Assembly (NCBI GenBank): GCA_003132585.1
Contig: PKYG01000123.1
Location: forward strand, 532 to 46,758
Direction: 5' to 3'
Source: Actinomycetota bacterium
GTDB taxonomy: Bacteria > Actinomycetota > Thermoleophilia > UBA2241
DNA length: 46,227 nucleotides
Positions 25,012 through 33,683 of the stretch are shown here, one piece after another (the first letter of the stretch is position 1; each line of letters opens with the position of its first letter). Both the position numbers and the translations under genes were made by a program. The notes beneath the pieces are model-generated. The model was not told the DNA's origin. It saw nothing but the letters and a program-made list of their open reading frames with translations, and made no database searches.

Positions 25012-25833
25012 CTACGCCAGTACCTTTGAGAGGAACAGCTTGGTGCGCTCCTCCCTGGGGTTCACGAGCACCTCCTCCGGAGGACCGTTCTCGACGATTA
25101 CGCCTCCATCCATGAGCGCGACGCCGTCGGCGACCTCCTTGGCGAATCCGATCTCGTGCGTGACGACGACCATGGTCATGCCTTCGCGGGCGAGGTTCTT
25201 CATCACCTCGAGCACCTCGCCCACCAGCTCCGGGTCGAGCGCCGACGTGGGCTCGTCGAAGAGCATCAGCTTGGGCTTCATCGCCAACGCCCTGGCGATC
25301 GCCACGCGCTGCTGCTGCCCGCCGGAGAGCTGCGCGGGGTAGACGTCGAGCTTGTCACGCAGGCCGACGCTCGTGAGCAGCTCCTCCGCCTCGCTCTCGG
25401 CCTGCTTGTGAGAAACATGCTGCACGTGGATCGGTGACTCCATCACGTTCTCGATCGCGGTCATGTGCGGAAACAGGTTGAAGCGCTGAAAGACCATGCC
25501 GACGAGCGAGCGCTGGCGGGCGACGTCCTTTGCCCTCATCTCGTGCAGGACGTCGCCCTTCTGTCGGTAACCCATGAGCTCGCCGGCGACCCATAGCCGG
25601 CCGGCGTTGATCTTCTCCAGATGGTTGATGCAGCGGAGCAGGGTCGACTTCCCGCCCCCCGAGGGGCCGAGCAACACCCATGTCTGCTGTGGCATGACCT
25701 CGAGGTCGACACCTCTAAGAACGTCGAGCCTACCGAACGACTTCCAGACCTGCTCCGCCCTGAGCATCGACTGGCCGGTAAGGGGGGCGCTCGCGGCGAT
25801 CTGGTCGGCGCTGACGATGGGAGTCTCAGACAT
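25012..25833 (-). CDS. Polar amino-acid ABC transporter ATP-binding protein (GlnQ type)
   Basis: The 273-aa ATPase has Walker [11 protein letters not shown]-loop region [17 protein letters not shown], signature [15 protein letters not shown] and Walker [13 protein letters not shown], with the [28 protein letters not shown] ending typical of the GlnQ/HisP family. Start ATG 25833 overlaps the permease stop by 8 bp. It powers uptake through the adjacent permease using the linked binding protein. Confidence 0.94.
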   Translation of the reverse strand: MSETPIVSADQIAASAPLTGQSMLRAEQVWKSFGRLDVLRGVDLEVMPQQTWVLLGPSGGGKSTLLRCINHLEKINAGRLWVAGELMGYRQKGDVLHEMRAKDVARQRSLVGMVFQRFNLFPHMTAIENVMESPIHVQHVSHKQAESEAEELLTSVGLRDKLDVYPAQLSGGQQQRVAIARALAMKPKLMLFDEPTSALDPELVGEVLEVMKNLAREGMTMVVVTHEIGFAKEVADGVALMDGGVIVENGPPEEVLVNPREERTKLFLSKVLA

Positions 25834-26782
25834 GGCCCATCCCCGCCCGCCGCAGCTCCCGGCGAGCCGCCCGCTTCTCGGCTGCCGCAGCCTCCTTCCG
25901 CCCGGATCCCTTGCCGTAGTAGGCCTCCAGATAGTGCTGGCCAATTGACAGGATTGATGTCAGGAAGAGATACCAGATGCAGGCCACGCTCAGCAGAGGG
26001 ATGATCTTGAAGTTCTGCCCGTAGGCAAGCTGCAGGTTCGTGAGCAAGTCGCGACCCGCGATTACTGACACGAGGGCGGACGTCTTGAGCATGCCGATCG
26101 TCTCGTTGCCCATCGTGGGAACGATCACCCGCATTGCCTGCGGCAGCACGACCCGTCGCATCGTGAGCGTGGGGGACATGCCGAGCGACAACGACGCCTC
26201 GGTCTGGCCCGCGTCGACCGAGATAATCCCAGCCCGCACGAGCTCGGCACAATATGCGGCCTCGTTCAGTCCGAGAGCGAGGATGGCGGCAGTCGTGGCC
26301 CCAATAGCGGCGCTGGTCTCTGCAGAGCCGAACAGTATGCCCGTGAAGGGGAGGCCGAAAAAGAGGGTGGGATAGAGCGCGCCGAGAAATCCCCAGATGA
26401 GGATCTGGACCAGCACCGGAATCCCGCGGAAGAACCATATGTATGCGACCGCGATTGCTGACAGAACACGGTTCTCCGAGAGCCTCATAACGGCCAATAG
26501 GATGCCGCCAAGGATTCCGATGGCCATGGCGATGAAAGTCAGGTAGATGGTGACAACAAGGCCTCGCAGCACGAGGGGTTTGAAGAGGTAGTCTCGAATG
26601 GTTGGCCAATCGATGTTCGGGTTTCCCGCGGAGGAATAGAGGAGAGCAACGACGAGGTACAGGACGATGACCGCACTGACCCAGCGGCCCCAGTGGCGCA
26701 AGGGAACGACCTTGGTGTTCTGCGGGCGTATGGGGAATCGCACTGGGTATTCAGGCCCCGACCCTTGAGCTGCCCCAGTCAT
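25826..26782 (-). CDS. Polar amino-acid ABC transporter permease (HisM/GlnP type)
   Basis: The 318-aa membrane protein has a long hydrophilic N-terminus, one extra helix ([15 protein letters not shown]) and the HisM-type core: [24 protein letters not shown], the [14 protein letters not shown] block and the EAA loop [33 protein letters not shown] (in pieces E-A-A...G). A charged C-terminal tail ([12 protein letters not shown]) follows. A single permease gene implies a homodimer. It lies between the binding protein and the ATPase genes. Confidence 0.93.
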   Translation of the reverse strand: MTGAAQGSGPEYPVRFPIRPQNTKVVPLRHWGRWVSAVIVLYLVVALLYSSAGNPNIDWPTIRDYLFKPLVLRGLVVTIYLTFIAMAIGILGGILLAVMRLSENRVLSAIAVAYIWFFRGIPVLVQILIWGFLGALYPTLFFGLPFTGILFGSAETSAAIGATTAAILALGLNEAAYCAELVRAGIISVDAGQTEASLSLGMSPTLTMRRVVLPQAMRVIVPTMGNETIGMLKTSALVSVIAGRDLLTNLQLAYGQNFKIIPLLSVACIWYLFLTSILSIGQHYLEAYYGKGSGRKEAAAAEKRAARRELRRAGMGHV

Positions 26783-26846
26783 CGTCGTATCCTCGTTGTT
26801 CGCAGCTGTCGCCGGTCTCTTGGCGAGAGACGTGCAGCGGTCGCGG

Positions 26847-27887
26847 TCAAGTGCCCTGGTTCAGTTGAGCGGACTGAACTGCGGCAGCTCCAAGGCCCCA
26901 CTTCTCCATGATCTTCGCGTACGCTCCGTCGTCGATAAGGGCCTGCAGGGCCTTCTGCATCGAGTCACGGAGCTGAGTGTTCTTTTTCGACACGCCAATA
27001 CCGACCGGTGCAGGATTGTAGCCGTTCGGAAACTTCGGGTCGATGACGACCTCGAAAGCATTGCCGTTGTCGTAGCTCTTGGCGGCCCAGGCGGCAGCGG
27101 AGAGGTCCATAAGGCTTGCGTCCCCCTTGCCCGCTTTCACACCGAGGGTCAGCGCGGGGGAGTTGGGCAGTTGGATCAGCTGCATGGGCGGCTTCCCGGC
27201 AGCCTTGAACTGCGGCTGGACCGTCTTGAGCGCCCAGGAGGCTTGGCTTGAGCCACTGTTGACAATGACTCGCTTTCCCGAGAGGTCGTCCACGCTTGCG
27301 ATGTTCTGAGGGTTACCCTTCAGGACGAGAATGACAATGCTATCCAATGCGTAGTCGACGAAGTCGACGGTCGCCTGGCGCTCCTTGGTGTCAGACAAAT
27401 CCGAGATCACAACGTCCGCCTTGTCCGCCTGAACGGATGGAATCATGGAGTCGAAGGGCATCTGGATAGCACTCGCCGTGACGCCGAGCTTGGTCGCAAG
27501 TGCCTGCGAGAGGTCCCAATCCAGGCCTGTGACTTCGTTGCTCCCCTCACTCACATACATCTCCCATGGAGGGTACGGGATGTTCATAGCGACCCGCAGA
27601 ACCCCTGATGCCTTCACTTTCTCGGGAAGGGTCGCTGCTAGAGCCGGATCGGTAGCTATCTGAACACCAGCCACCGTCGCGGTCTTCATTGCCGTACCGC
27701 TAGCTGAAGTGGTGCTTGACGAGGCGCCACAGCCCGCGAGGATGGCTACGGCGAAGAGCATCGCAAGAGCGGCCACGCCCAGAAGGAGCCCGTGGGGCCG
27801 TCGCGTGTGGCCCAAGTCGGCCCCTGAGCAGGGCTCGAGTCTGCTCCGGCCTTGAGACACGTGACCCGCTTGACCTGAGAATCCCAT
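26847..27887 (-). CDS. Polar amino-acid ABC transporter substrate-binding lipoprotein
   Basis: The 346-aa protein is an extracellular solute-binding protein family 3 member. From ATG 27887 (GGAGG 4 nt upstream) a hydrophilic stretch of about 35 residues precedes the signal LLLGVAALAMLFAVAILAGC with lipobox LAGC, then a Ser/Thr linker and the SBP_bac_3 domain: SGVLRVAMNIPYPPWEMY, GLDWDLSQALATKLGV, ADVVISDLSDTKERQATVDFVDY. The Asp after the SDLS strand is usual for binding the ligand amino group. The cytoplasmic lead before the signal is long, so a start nearer the signal is possible. It lies 103 bp downstream of the threonine-synthase-like gene. Confidence 0.92.
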   Translation of the reverse strand: MGFSGQAGHVSQGRSRLEPCSGADLGHTRRPHGLLLGVAALAMLFAVAILAGCGASSSTTSASGTAMKTATVAGVQIATDPALAATLPEKVKASGVLRVAMNIPYPPWEMYVSEGSNEVTGLDWDLSQALATKLGVTASAIQMPFDSMIPSVQADKADVVISDLSDTKERQATVDFVDYALDSIVILVLKGNPQNIASVDDLSGKRVIVNSGSSQASWALKTVQPQFKAAGKPPMQLIQLPNSPALTLGVKAGKGDASLMDLSAAAWAAKSYDNGNAFEVVIDPKFPNGYNPAPVGIGVSKKNTQLRDSMQKALQALIDDGAYAKIMEKWGLGAAAVQSAQLNQGT

Positions 27888-27990
27888 GACGCCTCCATTT
27901 CCTTGTTCTCTTGCATGTTCGGCCAGGACCACGTCCCGTCCGCAGGGGCTTCAACACAAAGCTCGAGTGCTTTGGTCCGCTCCGCGAGAG

Positions 27991-29349
27991 CTAGGGGAAT
28001 GGCGACTCCACGGAGCCAGGCAGGAGCCCTGGGGATTGCTTGAGTCGGCGGAATGTCGAAGCCTCCTCTTCGGGCAAATGGCACGAGAGCGACAGGAATG
28101 TGTCGAGGCTGGCCAGGTCCGGATTGATGGCATCCTCGCCACGGGCCAAGTACCTTGCCGAATCCAGATCATGCAGCCCTTCGCCGGTGATTACGCACAC
28201 TGCTGTGTCCCGGCTCTCCACCACGCCCTCGAGTGACAGACGCCTGAGAGCTGCGACGCCTGCGACGCCGGCGGGTTCTGCGAAGATGCCCTCCGTGCGC
28301 GCCAGTAGCCGTTGTGCAGCTAGAAGCTCCTCGTCGTCGACCGCAAGGGCGAAGCCATTCGACTCCCTCACCGCGAGCAGGGCGAGGTCTCCATAGTCCG
28401 CATAGGCGGATAGAAGCGGGGCTGCAACAGTCTCGCCCACCGGCCCTACGGCAACATGCTCGGAGTGAGTCTCAAGAGCCTTGACCAGGGGCGCGCCTGC
28501 CGCGACCCCAACCGACACCATCCGGGGCAAATGTGCGATCAGGCCCATTTCGAACAGTTCCTTGAACCCCCTCCACTCTCCCGCCAAGTTGCCGCCACCG
28601 CCCGTCGGCACGACAACCCAGTCGGGGGCAATCCAGCCCAGTTGCTCGCAGATCTCGAACGCGATTGTCTTGTCACCCTCCATGCGGTAGGGGTTCAGAG
28701 CGGAACTGCACATGTACCACCCGTACTCGCCGCATGCCTCGATCTGCAGCGCCAAGGCCCGCTCGTAGATGCCCTTCACCCGAACGACAACTGCTCCTGC
28801 CACAGCCATCTGTATAGTCTTCTCTGCCGGTGTGGTCTCCGGCACGAAGACGAAGCACTGTAGTCCTCCTCGACTGGCGTACGCTGCCAGGGAAGCGGCA
28901 AGGGTGCCCGTAGATGCGCAAGCCACGGTGCGTGCGCCAAAGAGGGTTGCCATGGTCACAGCCACCGACGACTCCCGGTCCTTGAACCCACCAGTCGGAT
29001 TGATGTGTTCCAGCTTCAAGTGGAGTCCTGTGAGTGACAGGACGTCTCCCAGACCTCGGCACCGAAGCAGGGGGGTCCCGCCCTCACCCAGGGAGACAAC
29101 CGGGTGACCCCGCGGGACTGGCAAGCACTGGCCATAGCGCCACATGCCTGCTCCCGGCATGTCGCCATTATCGGTGACGGCAGAGGGCGGATGGCTAGCA
29201 CCAAAGCACACCGTCAATAGACCCGAATGCACGAGCACTCCGTCGTGCGTTTCGGTGGCGCAGCTGTCGCAGACGAAGCGCGCAGGCTCTGGCTCGTACT
29301 CCCTCCCGCAGCCAACGCATTTCAGAACGAAGTTGAAGGCTTCACTCAT
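27991..29349 (-). CDS. Threonine-synthase-like fold-type-II PLP enzyme with N-terminal zinc ribbon
   Basis: The 452-aa protein starts with a zinc ribbon (C11-x2-C14, C27-x2-C30) and continues into a fold-type-II PLP domain: LGEGGTPLLRC, NPTGGFKDRESSVAV with Schiff-base Lys123, ASTGTLAASLAAYASRGGL (phosphate-binding neighbourhood), VPTGGGGNLAGEWRGF and the C-terminal ITGEGLHDL. This is the pattern of threonine-synthase-like and diaminopropionate-lyase-like enzymes. In this locus, beside an amino-acid importer and deaminases and without hom/thrB, a catabolic lyase or deaminase role is more likely than threonine synthesis. ATG 29349 has AGAGGA just upstream. Confidence 0.85.
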   Translation of the reverse strand: MSEAFNFVLKCVGCGREYEPEPARFVCDSCATETHDGVLVHSGLLTVCFGASHPPSAVTDNGDMPGAGMWRYGQCLPVPRGHPVVSLGEGGTPLLRCRGLGDVLSLTGLHLKLEHINPTGGFKDRESSVAVTMATLFGARTVACASTGTLAASLAAYASRGGLQCFVFVPETTPAEKTIQMAVAGAVVVRVKGIYERALALQIEACGEYGWYMCSSALNPYRMEGDKTIAFEICEQLGWIAPDWVVVPTGGGGNLAGEWRGFKELFEMGLIAHLPRMVSVGVAAGAPLVKALETHSEHVAVGPVGETVAAPLLSAYADYGDLALLAVRESNGFALAVDDEELLAAQRLLARTEGIFAEPAGVAGVAALRRLSLEGVVESRDTAVCVITGEGLHDLDSARYLARGEDAINPDLASLDTFLSLSCHLPEEEASTFRRLKQSPGLLPGSVESPFP

Positions 29350-29421
29350 GGTTCCTCTCAGCCGCGGGTCCCCAGGCCTGGACGGCGATGCGTGGGTGTC
29401 GAAGGCCTCCTCATGGAACAA

Positions 29422-29450
29422 AGGATAGTATATCACAATCTGTGTGTCTA
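29422..29450 (-). promoter_or_regulatory. Candidate promoter for the PLP enzyme-ABC transporter operon
   Basis: Minus-strand TAGACA (29450-29445) and TATCCT (29427-29422) are 17 bp apart within an AT-rich patch. The TAGACAC stretch also occurs at the promoter 23484-23512, so both could share a regulator, most simply the divergent XRE-cupin protein. Confidence 0.5.
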
Positions 29451-29713
29451 CATAGGACTTGAGCTTATCGACTGGACAAGTTCTCTCGTCATGTAACTCG
29501 AGCAGTTCGCGCCTCTCACATGATCACTCGCAGCCGCAACCCTCTGTGATCTCCGGCCTGGTCGCCTAGATCGGTTGGGGCGAATGGGATGGGATCGAAA
29601 GCGCGGATGCACAACGTCATCACTAGCGGTATGGATGTGGACGAGTTCAACATAGCCACACAAGGCCAACTCAAGTGCTATAGTGGTTTCTCACCGAACG
29701 TCCAGAGGCAAGG

Positions 29714-30346
29714 ATGGCTGCGAACACAAGGCTCGAGGCGTCTACTGGGGACGAGCACAGCAAACGTATCAGGCGGAGGGAGATTGACTCCGAGGAAGCA
29801 CCCCGTCCAAGGATCGGTCCGAGACTAAGGAGGGCCAGACACCACCAAGGCCTGACCTTGGAGCAGATAGCCAAGGCCACGGGACTCAGCAAGAGCTTTC
29901 TGAGCCAATTGGAACGTGATGGAACCTCTGCCTCTGTAGCTTCGTTGTTCAAGATATGTAGGTTCCTTCGTATCAGCGTGGCCTCACTGCTTGAGCCATC
30001 GGGCTTCATCACTGTAAGGAAAGGCGATCGCCCGACATCGAGTTTCGGAGAGGTGGGTGTGGTGGACCACCTGCTTACCCCACCAGAGGAGAGAGCCCTG
30101 CAGGTGATCGAGACGCACATCGAGCCAGGTGGAACAGCGGGGGAGAAGCTCTGGTCAACCGATGCGGATGTAGACTGCATGTACGTGACGAGTGGTCGGC
30201 TAGAGGTGCGCTTCGCGGACAGAACAGTAGAATTGAATGAGGGTGATTCGCTCACACTCTCGCCGCGCGAGCCGCACACGTGGAGAAACCCGTCTTCGAG
30301 CCGGCCAACGGTCGTTATCTTCGCCCTGACGCCGAGTGCGCCGTAA
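29714..30346 (+). CDS. XRE-family regulator with C-terminal cupin domain
   Basis: The 210-aa protein has an HTH_3/XRE domain (about residues 33-90: LRRARHHQGLTLEQIAKATGLSK in parts, then SFLSQLERDGTSASVASLFKI) and a cupin_2 sensor domain (about 125-205: IEPGGTAGEKLWSTDADVDCMYVTSGRLEVRF, LNEGDSLTLSPREPHTWRN). AGAGGCAAGG precedes the ATG. TATAGT near 29680 could be its -10 box. Such regulators often respond to the amino acid or amine that their divergent operon consumes, so this is the likely controller of the catabolic and transport genes. Confidence 0.92.
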   Translation: MAANTRLEASTGDEHSKRIRRREIDSEEAPRPRIGPRLRRARHHQGLTLEQIAKATGLSKSFLSQLERDGTSASVASLFKICRFLRISVASLLEPSGFITVRKGDRPTSSFGEVGVVDHLLTPPEERALQVIETHIEPGGTAGEKLWSTDADVDCMYVTSGRLEVRFADRTVELNEGDSLTLSPREPHTWRNPSSSRPTVVIFALTPSAP

Positions 30347-30631
30347 GACCAGGCTGCACGCTATCTCTTGGCGCACGACTGCCTTTCAGTTCCCCTTTCG
30401 GAATCCGTGCGCGGTCGCCGTTGACTCGTCGGTGCCCAGGACGAATGGACGCTTGTGCGGGCGGCCAACGACCCCAGGCGCCTGACTCGCCCTCAGGGTG
30501 CAACGCGGAAGCACGAGCTGGGCCGCCCTCACCGCCGACAACGCATGCTTGCTCCCCTAGGGAACCCGGCCCGCGTGATGCTCACGACGCTGTCGATACC
30601 GGTGTTGCGCCACCGCCACCCAAGGCCTTCT

Positions 30632-30649
30632 GGAGTTGGAGTTGGAGTT
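30632..30649 (+). repeat. Hexanucleotide tandem repeat (GGAGTT) x3
   Basis: Three exact GGAGTT units stand directly beside the end of an IS3 relic. This is a short low-complexity repeat of no evident function. The stretch 30347-30631 before it shows no gene. Confidence 0.8.
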
Positions 30650-30761
30650 ACCCCGGTTCGGTGGACAGTTCTCGGCTGGCAACGCCAGCCCCTCATGAAC
30701 CGGCCGCAGCGGCGGCCAGCTCGTAGTCTATCGGGCTCATTCGGCCCAGAGGTCTTGGTCC
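30650..30761 (-). pseudogene. IS3-family transposase C-terminal tail with right end
   Basis: On the minus strand MSPIDYELAAAAAGS and a stop (30740-30693) is the hallmark C-terminus of one IS3 subgroup (usual context LGYMSPIDYEL), preceded by a short related piece PRPLGR. The terminal repeat TGTCCACCGAACCGGGGTAA follows toward 30650. Everything upstream of the tail is lost, and repeat copy 3 begins 26 bp beyond. Confidence 0.75.
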
Positions 30762-30786
30762 GGATGTAGGTCCACTGTGCGGACCT

Positions 30787-30870
30787 GCTGGAGGTCTTGT
30801 TCTTGCGTGCAGGCAGGAGAAACATGCCATTTGCAGGCACTTTCGCAATGCCGCCGACGCAGAGCCGACG
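30787..30870 (+). repeat. Dispersed repeat, copy 3 of 5
   Basis: Eighty-four bases starting GCTGGAGGTCTTGTTCTTG, with TTTGCAGGCACTTTCG in the middle and GCCGACGCAGA-GCCGACG at the end (11-bp period). It is followed after 29 bp by copy 4, making a tandem pair at the left border of the defence island. Confidence 0.72.
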
Positions 30871-30899
30871 CAGCGTGGGGACGGCAGGTTGGACCGTTT

Positions 30900-30983
30900 G
30901 CTGGAGGTTCCCGTGTCGTGTCTTGGCGATGGATTGTCCTGTTTTGCAGGAATTCTTCAACGACTGCCGACACGAAGCCGACG
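30900..30983 (+). repeat. Dispersed repeat, copy 4 of 5
   Basis: Eighty-four bases starting GCTGGAGGTTCCCGTGTCG, with TTTTGCAGGAATTCTTC in the middle and GCCGACACGAA-GCCGACG at the end. Sequence has drifted from copy 3 but length and end arrangement are the same. The stretch 30984-31226 shows no gene. Confidence 0.68.
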
Positions 30984-31226
30984 CGACACCTGAGACCGCC
31001 GCGTGATCGCCTCGAGTATCGGCCGACAAGCGCCGACGCGTATGTCATTTGGCCGAGGCGCCTCTCGCAAACGCCCACGAATTGATCCCTCGCCCGCGGC
31101 TCTGCGGGACCCTGGGGTCAATCTCGGCTTCGACACCTCGACTCCCGCCGGAAGCAGCTCGTGCGCCTCTCTCAGAGTGTCAACTGAAACAGGTCAAGCT
31201 CAAGCCCAAGTCCAATTCCGCAGAGA

Positions 31227-32012
31227 CTAGCGCACGCAGCGCCAGTCCAAATGGCCCTCGAACGCACCGAGGCGGGCGATGAATCTCCGCTGAGAGTAGC
31301 CCCAGGCATTCTCAATCAGTCCGCCCAAGGTGAATGCCAGCTCGGCTACGTCATCACCCTTCGGCCAGCGTTCGCACTCACGCCGCAGTAGAACGTTGAC
31401 GAGGCGGCATCGATTGGCATCCTCGAGCCCCTCGTGTGGTTCGCGCCAGCCTTCGCCAAGCCCGGCAAGCAGGCTGCCTTCGGTGCCCGCCATGCCAAGC
31501 GTCACCTCCCACGGACCCTTGGCCTCCAGCGGTGTCAGGCTGGACAGCACACTGAACGCCGACCACAGCCGGGCGACGATCCGCGTTAGCCAGAAGTACT
31601 TCGTGTCCTCTCGCAGGCGCGCCACTTCCGATCCCAGACCGACGTCGAGACCACCGGCTCGGGTTGCGCAGAGGTACTGGCTCCACTCATCCTGGACAGA
31701 GCCGGGATAGCCAAAGAGGGCCGCCCCTTCGACACACGCACACCTGCCGTGACCCCACAGTCGAGCGACCCTGTGCTCTGTGTCCCACTCGTATGTGGCC
31801 TGCGCAAGGCTTTCGATCGTCTGCTCATCGACATCAGCGCCACCGCTTTCGGGCTCACGCGGCAACACAAGGCAGCGCACCGCAACCTCATCGAGATGCT
31901 GCCCTAGGCCGCCGCGTGCGAACTTCTCGTCTTCCACATCGAGCAGATGTGCGGCAACCCTCGCGCGACGCCAACGCGCGCGAATGAGCTCCTGATCACC
32001 AAGCGCAGTCAT
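31227..32012 (-). CDS. Uncharacterised protein coupled to the DUF4062 gene
   Basis: This 261-aa protein is not one I recognise. It is mostly helical by composition (LIRARWRRARVAAHLLDVEDEKF; VARLREDTKYFWLTRIVARLWSAFSVL) with acidic surface segments and no membrane segment. Start ATG 32012 overlaps the upstream stop (TGATG), so it is translationally coupled to the DUF4062 protein. DUF4062 proteins are common in NTPase- and effector-type conflict systems, which makes this a candidate partner, effector or immunity protein. Another ATG at 32015 is possible but leaves no space for the GGAGG site. Confidence 0.7.
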   Translation of the reverse strand: MTALGDQELIRARWRRARVAAHLLDVEDEKFARGGLGQHLDEVAVRCLVLPREPESGGADVDEQTIESLAQATYEWDTEHRVARLWGHGRCACVEGAALFGYPGSVQDEWSQYLCATRAGGLDVGLGSEVARLREDTKYFWLTRIVARLWSAFSVLSSLTPLEAKGPWEVTLGMAGTEGSLLAGLGEGWREPHEGLEDANRCRLVNVLLRRECERWPKGDDVAELAFTLGGLIENAWGYSQRRFIARLGAFEGHLDWRCVR

Positions 32013-33109
32013 CATCCTCCCATCTTCGTCTTGAGCTCGGCCACGACATCGGCGGCAAGCGAATCGGCCTCGCGGGCGAGCGCCGCGCGCGCCAGGGGGC
32101 CTGGAGGCCACTCGACCGTCAGGCGCTCAGGCGCCATCGGTATCGTCATCGACGAGGGGCTAGCGCTGTGCTCCTGCAACGTGCGGATCGGCGCATGGCC
32201 ATGATCGAGTCTGGTGACCGGCAGCACATGCGTCACGCTGCGACGCTCGTCGACGAGATCGAGCAGCACAGAGGCCAGGCGGTAGGTGCGCGCCAATATC
32301 TCGGTAAGCTCCTCCTGCACGATCACCGTCAGTGCTCCCGGCATCTTCATGCGATGTGAGACATCGGCCGAGAGCAACAACAAGCCCGACTGGTCGATCT
32401 TGACTTGGGGTCCTGATGGCTGCTTCAGACACACCTGCTCACTGCTGATCTGGAACGTGCTGCCGACCTCGGGATCGAGGATGGCATGCGGCCCGACAAG
32501 AGCGGTCTGGCGAATGCTGCTCTGAAGACCATCGCTCTGCAGCTGTCGCGGCGAGAGAAGCACCGCCTTGGGAAAGACTGCAACCGCCACATGGGTCATC
32601 GGTCGGTAGCCGAGGGACCCCCTCGGCATCATCCCGAGAGCCTCCGCGCGAAGCTCGGCAGCATCGGGCCGACCCTGCGTTTGGCGAATGACGAAGTCGT
32701 GTAGGGCCTTGATCGTCTTGCCTTTCAGATTCTCAGGGGTTGTGAAGTTCTGGGTAAGCAGGCCAGCCTGCCACTCTCGTACCTCGGCGATGAAGGCCGC
32801 CTGTCGCGACTCTGGGCTGATGCCGCTCTCGACGAAGGCAAGCGCGGTGCCCCGTTCGCGAGCTTCTCTGTACTCTTCATGCGTAGCAGACAGACCAGAG
32901 GGCTGGACAGTCCCATAGCGTTCGCCCAAGACGAGCACCACACAGTCGGCCCAGCGCACACCCTGAAGACAGACCTGCTGGGCGGACTCTTCGCTGGCCG
33001 CAAAGTCCTCGCAACGTCGGACTTCCAGCCCCAGCGTGCTCGCGGCTTCGAATGCCGCATCGCGCTCAGCCCCGAAGCCGGAGACCACCGAGCTAATAAA
33101 GACCTTCAT
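32012..33109 (-). CDS. DUF4062 domain protein
   Basis: The 365-aa protein starts MKVFISSVVSGFGAERDAAFEA and continues with ADCVVLVLGERYG, SATHEEYREARERG and LAFVESG, the pattern of DUF4062, a Rossmann-like domain related in outline to TIR and nucleoside deoxyribosyltransferase folds. It fills about residues 1-130; the remaining 235 residues contain a mainly beta region and are unassigned. Such proteins are thought to sense or act in antiphage and signalling systems, but I know of no fixed activity. ATG 33109 was preferred as the domain begins there. Confidence 0.85.
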   Translation of the reverse strand: MKVFISSVVSGFGAERDAAFEAASTLGLEVRRCEDFAASEESAQQVCLQGVRWADCVVLVLGERYGTVQPSGLSATHEEYREARERGTALAFVESGISPESRQAAFIAEVREWQAGLLTQNFTTPENLKGKTIKALHDFVIRQTQGRPDAAELRAEALGMMPRGSLGYRPMTHVAVAVFPKAVLLSPRQLQSDGLQSSIRQTALVGPHAILDPEVGSTFQISSEQVCLKQPSGPQVKIDQSGLLLLSADVSHRMKMPGALTVIVQEELTEILARTYRLASVLLDLVDERRSVTHVLPVTRLDHGHAPIRTLQEHSASPSSMTIPMAPERLTVEWPPGPLARAALAREADSLAADVVAELKTKMGG

Positions 33110-33147
33110 CTGGCGAAACTCCGATAGATGGTCGTTGGTCGTTTGCC

Positions 33148-33357
33148 TCAAGCCTGGTGCTTGCGCAGCAGCTCATCCAGCGAGTCGACTCCATTCTGCT
33201 CCAGGAGTGTGTCGAGGTGCATATCGGAGCGTTTACCGAAGTCGACGCCGTACTGCTCTTCGATCGTGCCGATGTGCGCATCGCCACGCTTCTGGCGTAG
33301 TCGACCGTCCTCATTGCGAGAGCGGTCGCCTTTCATCCCAGGCGCATCAGTGAACAT
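33148..33357 (-). CDS. Conserved small protein (69 aa)
   Basis: From ATG 33357 (GGAGG about 8 nt upstream) this reads MFTDAPGMKGDRSRNEDGRL, then RQKRGDAHIGTIEEQYGVDF and RSDMHLDTLLEQNGVDSLDELL. The pattern N-x-D-G-x-L-R-x-K-R-x-D-x-H-x-G-T-x-x-x-x-Y-G-V-D-F is one I have seen in small conserved bacterial proteins without a known function. The clean ribosome binding site and charged, folded-looking sequence support a real gene. It precedes the DUF4062 gene by 38 bp. Confidence 0.72.
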   Translation of the reverse strand: MFTDAPGMKGDRSRNEDGRLRQKRGDAHIGTIEEQYGVDFGKRSDMHLDTLLEQNGVDSLDELLRKHQA

Positions 33358-33683
33358 CGCGACACCTCCAGTCGAACGATGGCTGAGCACGAATGAACCA
33401 AGTGCTTGCTGACGCCGTAAGCCGCCACCAGTGACGGTCACTCTACTACTGAGAGGGGATGGAAACGACGGTCTTGTCCTCTGCCGAATCGCGTCAGGAA
33501 TCGGAAGAGAGATGGCCCAGCAGGGCAGACCGCCACCTACCTCCCGCCTCGGAGTTGCCGAGTCACGACAACGCGCCTCGTGCCGCCGTCCGAACCGAGA
33601 GTGTCAACGAGAACTCGGAGGTAACCTGCTAAGCAAGGTGCGTTCGTGACCTGCACCCGTAGATGGTCATGCAGACATCTCCG

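Noticed and set aside
27991-29349. Naming the PLP enzyme thrC
   Set aside because: The fold fits, but the neighbours are transport and deamination genes and no hom or thrB is linked, so the biosynthetic name is not justified.
30787-30983. CRISPR array from the tandem repeat copies
   Set aside because: Only two diverged 84-bp units with one 29-bp gap; length and divergence do not fit CRISPR repeats, and no cas genes are present.
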